NCBI GenBank assembly: GCA_903850745.1
Contig: CAINMH010000138.1
Coordinates: forward strand, 1-50,840
Direction of reading: 5' to 3'
Length of the DNA: 50,840 nt
Origin: an uncultured bacterium
GTDB taxonomy: Bacteria > Actinomycetota > Actinomycetes > S36-B12
Below are positions 44,487-50,840 of this stretch, piece after piece (within the stretch, counting starts at the first letter, position 1; each line of letters opens with the position of its first letter). The translations under genes were made by a program, and so were the position numbers. Under the pieces are notes generated by a model. That model was not told where the DNA came from, did no database searches, and was given only the letters and a program-made list of their open reading frames with translations.

Positions 44487-45104
44487 TTAACGCGTGCGCT
44501 TGCGAGAGGAGATGATGACCACCAACACCACGACAGCAACGACTCCGATCGCGACTGGAATTAGGCGTTTGAGTACTGGGGCTCCTGCCGCACCGAGCAG
44601 GTCAATACTCTCGGCCGCCTGTGGCACCACAACGGGCTGGTCAGTCACAGGATTGACTTCTGCGGCAATGACGGCGGAGAGGTTCGCGGCGAATTGGTCG
44701 ATGATTCGTCCGGCGACGTCCTGCATCACTCCCCGCCCGAACTGAGCGGGCTTACCGGTGACGACCAGATCGGTCACGACCTCGACGCGAGTGCTCGTCG
44801 GGCTCTCAGCGACCAACTGGGTAGTGACCAGAGCTTTTGCGGTTCCTGACCCGCGGCTCTCCTTGCCGCTGGCGTCGATCACCGCTCGGCCATTGGCCTC
44901 ATCGGTTTCTACGAAGCGGGCAGTTCCGCCGTATGTCATGGTCACGGGGCCGAGTTTGACCTTGACCGTGCCCTCAAAGGTGTCGCCCTCGGACGCGGTG
45001 AGCACCGCCCCCGGCATGCAGGGGGCAATCCGGTGAATGTCGAGCAGGGCCTTCCACGTCGTCTCGATATCAGCCGGAACGACGAAAGAGTTCTGAAGAT
45101 CCAC
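44487..45104 (-). CDS. CoxG-like SRPBCC protein with C-terminal membrane anchor (second paralogue)
   Basis: MDLQNSFVVPADIETTWKALLDIHRIAPCMPGA; C-term PVLKRLIPVAIGVVAVVVLVVIISSRKRTR. Confidence 0.92.
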   Translation of the reverse strand: MDLQNSFVVPADIETTWKALLDIHRIAPCMPGAVLTASEGDTFEGTVKVKLGPVTMTYGGTARFVETDEANGRAVIDASGKESRGSGTAKALVTTQLVAESPTSTRVEVVTDLVVTGKPAQFGRGVMQDVAGRIIDQFAANLSAVIAAEVNPVTDQPVVVPQAAESIDLLGAAGAPVLKRLIPVAIGVVAVVVLVVIISSRKRTR

Positions 45105-45170
45105 GGGATTCCCCTCAAGGTGGTTAGTGCTCGGCCGTTAGTCTGCCACTTGAGAGAGGAGACTGCCATC

Positions 45171-45425
45171 GTGGGAGAGAAAGTCACAGTAGGGCTATAC
45201 GCCGCTGCAAGGGTCGCTGCGGGCCGCAAAGAAGCCCAAGTGGCTCCTGGAACACTCACTGAGGTTCTGGCCGAACTCGTTGCTGTGAGCGACGCCAAAC
45301 TGGGGGACGTCCTACAGCAGTGCTCGTTGTTGCTGGACGGCCTGGCCGTTCACGAAGATCCCGGTGTTGTTGTGGTGGCTGCCGGATCGCAACTGGATGT
45401 GCTACCGCCGTTTGCGGGCGGTTAG
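45171..45425 (+). CDS. moaD: MoaD/ThiS-family sulfur carrier protein
   Basis: VTVGLYAAARVAAGRKEAQV...LPPFAGG with C-terminal GG; GTG start preceded by GAGAGAGGA. Confidence 0.85.
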   Translation: MGEKVTVGLYAAARVAAGRKEAQVAPGTLTEVLAELVAVSDAKLGDVLQQCSLLLDGLAVHEDPGVVVVAAGSQLDVLPPFAGG

Positions 45426-46441
45426 CCGCCGATCGCCGACATCGGGCGGTCGGGCTGGATGAAGCTTGGGTCGTTGATGCCGTGTCCGGGGAGTTTGCCT
45501 GCGACGCACCCGCCGATGGCTGCAGCGATTGCGCTGGCTTGAGCAGAGTGGTCGAGTTCGCCGCGAAGTATCGGACGCAGGTCGGTCTCCTCGCGGGAGA
45601 ACAGACACGAGCGCAGTTGGCCATCTGCAGTGAGTCGCAAGCGGTCGCATGCTCCACAGAACGGGCGCGTCACGCTGGCAATGATGCCGACGGTCTGCGT
45701 GGTCCCGTTGACGAAGAACTCTTCGGCCGGGGCTGATCCACGAACCGGAACAGGGGACAGGTCGAAGGCTTCGGAGAGAGCGGACTGAATATCGTCAGCC
45801 GTCACCATTCGTGGGCGGACCCATAGGTTGCCGGCATCCAACGGCATCTGCTCGATAAAGCGGAGCTGCCAGCCTTCGTCGAGTGCGCGACGAAGGAGTG
45901 CCACAGCTTCGTCATCGTTGACCCCGCGCATGAGAACGCTGTTGATCTTGATTGGCGTGAGACCAGCCGTTCGTGCCGCCGAAAGACCCGCAAACACGTC
46001 ATCAATGCGATCACGCTTGGTCATCTCGGTGAAGCGGTCGCGGTCGAGGGTGTCAAGGCTGACATTGATGCGCTCAAGGCCCGCGTCACGAAGTGGACCC
46101 GCAAGTCCGGCAAGGCGCAGGGCGTTGGTTGTGACAGAAACTCGAGGAGCCTTGGGTAATGCCGTGATACGACGTACGACGTCCACGATGTCAGGGCGTA
46201 GCAGCGGCTCGCCACCGGTGAGGCGCACTTGGTCAATTCCGAGCTCGGTGGCCGTCTCGATAACTCGCATCATCTCGTCGGTGGTGAGCAGTTCGGGAGT
46301 GGGAATCCAGTCAGCGAAGTCAGCGGGCATGCAATAGGTGCATCGCAGAGAGCACCGGTCTGTCAAGGACACTCGAAGATCGCGATGTTCACGGCCGAAT
46401 GAGTCGGTGAGAAGGTCAGTGCTCATGCGCAGTTCACCCAC
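45422..46441 (-). CDS. moaA: GTP 3',8-cyclase
   Basis: Radical SAM CSLRCTYCMP; C-terminal CGACDRLRLTADGQLRSCLF; terminal GG; start may be 46426. Confidence 0.97.
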   Translation of the reverse strand: MGELRMSTDLLTDSFGREHRDLRVSLTDRCSLRCTYCMPADFADWIPTPELLTTDEMMRVIETATELGIDQVRLTGGEPLLRPDIVDVVRRITALPKAPRVSVTTNALRLAGLAGPLRDAGLERINVSLDTLDRDRFTEMTKRDRIDDVFAGLSAARTAGLTPIKINSVLMRGVNDDEAVALLRRALDEGWQLRFIEQMPLDAGNLWVRPRMVTADDIQSALSEAFDLSPVPVRGSAPAEEFFVNGTTQTVGIIASVTRPFCGACDRLRLTADGQLRSCLFSREETDLRPILRGELDHSAQASAIAAAIGGCVAGKLPGHGINDPSFIQPDRPMSAIGG

Positions 46442-46845
46442 TCCTCTGTGCCATCGGCAAATGTTTGATGCTTCCAGACGGGCAACTTCTCTTTTGTTGT
46501 GTCGACCAGGTCACTGCATGCGGCAAAAGCCTCGCCACGGTGAGCCGCGCTAACGGCCGCGATCAGAGCCGCATCACCTACGGCCAGTGCTCCGACGCGG
46601 TGGAGAACCGCAATAGCAATAACATCGTGCCGGGCTGCTACCTCGGCGGCGACCTCTGCAAGGACTGCGGCAGCGCTGGGATGGCCTTCGTAGTCGAGAT
46701 GGGCTACTTCGCGGCCGTGGTCGTGGTTGCGGACGTCACCGCTGAAGGTCACTGTTGCCCCAGCGGCCGGATCCCCCACTGCAAGTCTCACCTCGTCTAG
46801 GAGAATTGGGCGATCAACCACGTCGCTGAGCCGAACAGAAGTCAT
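46423..46845 (-). CDS. moaE: Molybdopterin synthase catalytic subunit
   Basis: FSGDVRNHDHGREVAHLDYEGH; HRVGALAVGDAALIAAVSAAHR; KEKLPVWKHQ. Confidence 0.95.
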   Translation of the reverse strand: MTSVRLSDVVDRPILLDEVRLAVGDPAAGATVTFSGDVRNHDHGREVAHLDYEGHPSAAAVLAEVAAEVAARHDVIAIAVLHRVGALAVGDAALIAAVSAAHRGEAFAACSDLVDTTKEKLPVWKHQTFADGTEEWVNCA

Positions 46846-46892
46846 ACAGGCATTATTGGGCATAGCGGTCTATTCCACTCACCGGAGGCGTC

Positions 46893-48008
46893 ATGCGCGA
46901 GGTTCTTCCCGAATTGCTAGAGGCATACGAGCGAGGTGAAGCCTCCGCGCTCGCCACGGTCGTTCGGACCTGGCGTTCGGCCCCCCGACCAGCTGGGGCC
47001 TCGATGATCGTCACACAGGGCGGTGAGGCCATCGGTTCTGTGAGCGGCGGCTGCGTCGAGGGCGCTCTCTACGAGCTCGGCAGCGAGGTCATCGCCGACG
47101 GCGTGGCCCGATTTGAGACCTATGGAGTCAGCGACGACGATGCCTTCACGGTGGGCCTCATGTGTGGTGGGATCCTCGAGGTCTTCGTCGACCGAGTCGA
47201 TCAGACAACGTGGCCGGAGATCCCCGGCATTGCCGCAAGTGTGGCCGCCGGGCTGCCAGTAGCCGTTGCCCAAGTGGTGTCGGCACCTGCAGGTTCACCA
47301 GCTCTTGGTCGCCACCTCGTCGTGCGAGCCGAAGGTTCGGAAGGTTCGCTGGGCACGACACGTCTGAACGACACAGTCGCCGCCGATGTATTGGGCATGC
47401 TCGAAGCGGGAACCACCGGTTTCTTGATGTACGGCCCCGAAGGCGAACGGTTGGGTGAGGGTCTCGAAATCTTTGTGTCTGTTTTTGCTCCGCCTGCGCA
47501 CATGATCATTTTTGGTGCGATCGACTTCTCGGCAGCCTTGTGTCGTGTGGGCAAACTTCTTGGTTATCGCGTGACCATCTGCGATGCGCGTGAAGTGTTT
47601 GCAACGGCAAAGCGATTCCCTGATGCGGACGATGTTGTGGTCGATTGGCCACATCGTTGGTTGGCTTCACAGCCAGTCGATCAGCGCACGGTGATCTGTG
47701 TTCTTACGCACGATCCGAAGTTTGATGTGCCCGCGTTGCAGGTGGCTCTGCGCAGTGCGGCTGGCTACGTCGGAGCGATGGGCTCTCGTCGCACACATGA
47801 GGATCGCCTCAAGCGGCTTGTCGAGATTGGTATGACCGAGGAGGAATTGTCGCGCCTACATAGTCCGATCGGCCTCGATCTTGGCGCGCGCACACCCGAA
47901 GAGACGGCGATTTCGATCGCCGCAGAAATCGTGCAGTCGCGTTGGGGCGGAAGTGGGAAGGGACTCACTAAGGCCTCAGGACCGATCCATCCGGGCGCTC
48001 CTCGTTGA
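46893..48008 (+). CDS. XdhC/CoxI-family molybdenum hydroxylase maturation protein
   Basis: VVRTWRSAPRPAGASMIVTQGGEAIGSVSGGCVEGAL; YVGAMGSRRTHEDRLKRL; GLDLGARTPEETAISIAAEI. Confidence 0.95.
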   Translation: MREVLPELLEAYERGEASALATVVRTWRSAPRPAGASMIVTQGGEAIGSVSGGCVEGALYELGSEVIADGVARFETYGVSDDDAFTVGLMCGGILEVFVDRVDQTTWPEIPGIAASVAAGLPVAVAQVVSAPAGSPALGRHLVVRAEGSEGSLGTTRLNDTVAADVLGMLEAGTTGFLMYGPEGERLGEGLEIFVSVFAPPAHMIIFGAIDFSAALCRVGKLLGYRVTICDAREVFATAKRFPDADDVVVDWPHRWLASQPVDQRTVICVLTHDPKFDVPALQVALRSAAGYVGAMGSRRTHEDRLKRLVEIGMTEEELSRLHSPIGLDLGARTPEETAISIAAEIVQSRWGGSGKGLTKASGPIHPGAPR

Positions 48009-48559
48009 CCACTGTTGGCCTCGTCCTCGCCGCTGGTTCTGGCTCGCGATTCGGGGGTCCAAAGGCTCCCGTCATGTTCCACGGTGAGCGACTCGTCGAT
48101 CGTGCTGTGCGAGTTCTGCGTGAAGGTGGATGCGACAGCGTGCTGGTCGTTCTTGGTGCTTGGCAGGGTGACATCGCGGATGCGCAAGTCGTCAGCAACC
48201 CAGACTGGGCCTCCGGAATGGGCTCCTCATTTCGCGTGGGGCTCGATGCACTCACGGACACGGCGGCCGAACGTGCACTTATCACTCTGGTTGACCTGCC
48301 GGGACTGACCAGTGAGGCAGTGGCCCGCATCTTGAGCACTCCCGCTACAGCCGTCTCAGCTGCCTACGACGGCGTACGCGGCCACCCGGTCATGCTTGCG
48401 CGTACTCATTGGACCGCTGCGGCCAAATCAGCCGACGGCGATCGCGGTGCGAGAGTCTTCTTGGACGCTTTGGGTGATGACCTTGTCTTGGTGGAGGTCG
48501 GTGATGTCGCGAGTGCGGATGACATCGACTTCGCGACTGACCTGCCGTTAGAGACCTAG
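48005..48559 (+). CDS. MocA-like molybdenum cofactor nucleotidyltransferase
   Basis: VGLVLAAGSGSRFGGPKAPV; TLVDLPGLTSEAVARIL; GVRGHPVMLAR; TTG start overlapping upstream stop. Confidence 0.93.
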   Translation: MTTVGLVLAAGSGSRFGGPKAPVMFHGERLVDRAVRVLREGGCDSVLVVLGAWQGDIADAQVVSNPDWASGMGSSFRVGLDALTDTAAERALITLVDLPGLTSEAVARILSTPATAVSAAYDGVRGHPVMLARTHWTAAAKSADGDRGARVFLDALGDDLVLVEVGDVASADDIDFATDLPLET

Positions 48560-48605
48560 CCGCACAGACCGAGCGCACGGGTGCAGTCCATGCCACGATG
48601 CCGGT

Positions 48606-49331
48606 ATGAATGGTGTGGATGGCATGGATGGGAAGGTCGCGCTGGTCACTGGAGGTTCTCGTGGCATCGGACTCGCTGCGGCCAGAGGGTTGGCGCAATT
48701 GGGCGCGACTGTCGTGTTGGTGGGGCGGACCACCGAATCCGCAACCCGTGCGGCTGATCTTCTGTTGAGTGATGGGCTCGATGTCGTGCCTGTCGGGTGT
48801 GACGTCTCTAATGCCGATGACGTCGCCCGGATGGCCCAAGACTTGGGGCCGCTAGCCGCGGTGGATGTGCTGGTGTGTGCAGCCGGTGTGATGAGCAGTC
48901 CAGCATCACGCACGATTCGCAGCGATCCGGCTGAGTGGTCGCAGGTGATGGCAACCAATCTCGATGGGGTCTTTCACGTCGTGCACACCTTTGTGCCCGG
49001 CATGATCGAACGCCGAAGTGGGCGGGTGATCACCGTGTCTGCGTGTCTGGGGCGGTTCTCCGGGCCCGGCACTGCGGGTGGTCTCGCGCCGTATCGCGTC
49101 TCGAAGGCGGCAGTGAATGCGCTCACCAAGAATTTAGCTGCTGAGGTGTTGTCTCGAGGTGTGCTCGCCGACGCGATGTGCCCGGGTCACTGTCGCACGG
49201 ACATGGGCGGTGAAAACGCGCCCCGATCGGCGGAGGAAGGCGCGGACACGATTGTGTGGCTGGCGACTCGCGAAGTTGAAGGTGCCCAAACGGGCCTCCT
49301 GTGGGAGGACCGCGCCGTCGTTCCGTGGTAG
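48606..49331 (+). CDS. SDR family oxidoreductase
   Basis: KVALVTGGSRGIGLAAARGLAQLGA; YRVSKAAVNALTKNLAAEV. Confidence 0.94.
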   Translation: MNGVDGMDGKVALVTGGSRGIGLAAARGLAQLGATVVLVGRTTESATRAADLLLSDGLDVVPVGCDVSNADDVARMAQDLGPLAAVDVLVCAAGVMSSPASRTIRSDPAEWSQVMATNLDGVFHVVHTFVPGMIERRSGRVITVSACLGRFSGPGTAGGLAPYRVSKAAVNALTKNLAAEVLSRGVLADAMCPGHCRTDMGGENAPRSAEEGADTIVWLATREVEGAQTGLLWEDRAVVPW

Positions 49332-49335
49332 GTCG

Positions 49336-50763
49336 TTAGGCCTTGACAGTTTCGAGAGAGCCGATGTCTTCGAGTTGCATGCCCTTCGTCTCTTTGACTT
49401 TGGCAATCACGAACAGCAGCGACAAGATGGCGAAGGCCGTAAAGATGCCGTACGCAAGTCCAAGGCTGACGCTGGCCAGACCGGGGAACGTCGTCGAGAC
49501 GATGAAGTTGGCGATCCACTGCGCTGCGGTGGCAAGCGCGAGTGCTGCTGCACGGATGCGATTGGGGAAGATCTCGCTGATCAACACCCACACGACTGGG
49601 CCCCATGTGGCAGCGAAGAAGGCCACGTAGAGATTGAACGCCACCATCGCCGCGATGTCGGGCCCGTCACTCAACACCGGATTGCCGTCGACAACAGGCG
49701 CGGTGCCGAATACGAAGGTCAGCACGCCGAGGGTCACGATCATGCCGATGGATCCAACGATGAGCAGTGGCTTGCGCCCGACGCGATCGACTAACGCGAT
49801 CGCGACGACAGTGAACACGACGTTGACTGCTGTGGTGATGAGTGAGGTCTGGAATGCCTGGCCTTCACTAAAACCGACTGCTTGCCAGATGGTGTTGGAG
49901 TAGTAGAAGACGGCGTTGATTCCGACGAACTGTTGGAAGACGCTGAGCAGGATGCCGATCCATACGATCGGCATGAGGCCGAGCCGCTTGCCGCGGAGGT
50001 CGGAGAAGCGCGGCTTGTGGTCCCCTTTGAGGGAGTTCGTGATGCTAGTGACAAGCGGCACCACATCGTCGATGTAGATCGAGGCGAGCACAGCGGTCGC
50101 CTTCTCGGTCTTCCCGACGCCGATGAGGAAGCGTGGCGACTCAGGAAGTCGAAGCGCCAACACGGCATAGACCACGGCCGGGATAACCATGAGAAGGAAC
50201 ATCCACTGCCAGGCCGCAAGGCCAAGCCAGAACGAGTTGGTGGACACGCCTCCAGCGGCTGTGAGGATGAGTTCGTTGACGAGTCCGGTAGCGAAAATGC
50301 CAATGACGATTGCAAGCTGCTGGAGTGACGCCATGCGGCCGCGCAGCGCGGCCGGGGCGATCTCGGCGATATACATCGGGGCCATCACGCTGGCCACGCC
50401 GATGCCTGCGCCACCGATAAAGCGCCAGATGCATAGGTCGACTATGCCGACGGGGAGCGCCTGCCCAATGGATGCTGCGAAGAACAACACTGCCGCGATG
50501 ACCATGACCGGGCGGCGGCCGTACCGCTCGGCGAGCCCGCCCGCGAACCACGCGCCGATCGCTGAGCCGATGAGGGCGATAGAGACGACGAAGCCAATCG
50601 CGAAGTCGCCGAGACCGAAAGTGGACTTGATGGCACTTGATGCCCCGTTGATAACTGCCGAGTCATAGCCGAAGAGGAACCCCCCTAGCGCCGCAGAGCT
50701 CGCCAGCCCCACCACTCGCCCGGTGCGGTAGCGCTCAGAGCCAGTTGCCATTGACATTGCCAT
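49336..50763 (-). CDS. Sugar porter family MFS transporter
   Basis: LGGFLFGYDSAVINGA, GLAERYGRRPVM, DRVGRKPLLIVGSIGM, PESPRFLIG. Confidence 0.95.
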   Translation of the reverse strand: MAMSMATGSERYRTGRVVGLASSAALGGFLFGYDSAVINGASSAIKSTFGLGDFAIGFVVSIALIGSAIGAWFAGGLAERYGRRPVMVIAAVLFFAASIGQALPVGIVDLCIWRFIGGAGIGVASVMAPMYIAEIAPAALRGRMASLQQLAIVIGIFATGLVNELILTAAGGVSTNSFWLGLAAWQWMFLLMVIPAVVYAVLALRLPESPRFLIGVGKTEKATAVLASIYIDDVVPLVTSITNSLKGDHKPRFSDLRGKRLGLMPIVWIGILLSVFQQFVGINAVFYYSNTIWQAVGFSEGQAFQTSLITTAVNVVFTVVAIALVDRVGRKPLLIVGSIGMIVTLGVLTFVFGTAPVVDGNPVLSDGPDIAAMVAFNLYVAFFAATWGPVVWVLISEIFPNRIRAAALALATAAQWIANFIVSTTFPGLASVSLGLAYGIFTAFAILSLLFVIAKVKETKGMQLEDIGSLETVKA

Positions 50764-50829
50764 AGGGTCCTCCTGTCACCTCGTGAGGCGACGTTATCGC
50801 TCCTAGGCTGTCCCTGAGAGGATGTTGGC

Positions 50830-50840
50830 ATGTCTTTCGC
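50830..50840 (+). CDS. Possible start of a CDS truncated by window end
   Basis: ATGTCTTTCGC preceded by GAGAGGA; only 11 nt visible. Confidence 0.25.

Noticed and set aside
49749-49756. Additional TGGATCCA core like the GntR sites
   Set aside because: Inside MFS coding sequence without extended symmetry; consistent with chance.

Overview
Actinobacterial-type chromosomal window (high GC, kgd plus DUF6104-like gene, DUF222/HNH protein), almost entirely coding, with about 43 supportable protein genes. No rRNA, tRNA, CRISPR or IS element was recognised. Left part: truncated HNH protein, MDR oxidoreductase, MFS, kgd, and a beta-oxidation block (3-hydroxyacyl-CoA DH, enoyl-CoA hydratase, thiolase, acyl-CoA DH). 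From ~11 kb onward it looks like a catabolic island: a luciferase-like FMN monooxygenase, flavin reductase and aldehyde dehydrogenase around an AcoR-like GAF/Fis regulator; a CoA-transferase translationally coupled to ribBA; a ribose-type ABC importer; several dehydrogenases; an unusual M24-fold hydrolase; a three-subunit molybdenum hydroxylase with CoxG/MoxR/VWA accessory genes; a fused E1/E2 2-oxoacid dehydrogenase with a GntR regulator; and a Moco biosynthesis/maturation set (moaA, moaD, moaE, moaB/mog-like, XdhC-like, MocA-like). The best candidates for something undescribed are non-coding: (i) a 17-bp inverted repeat TGTTyCGATsyGGAAC(A) upstream of the monooxygenase, the aldehyde DH/regulator divergon and the flavin reductase, defining a putative regulon; (ii) two TGGATCCA-core palindromes in the GntR/E1 divergent region, one an exact ATTGGATCCAAT; (iii) a 12-nt motif shared by the two Mo-hydroxylase promoter regions; (iv) perfect intercistronic hairpins (20 bp and 16 bp). 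The substrate cannot be determined from sequence alone; a xenobiotic or N-heterocycle is only a hypothesis.
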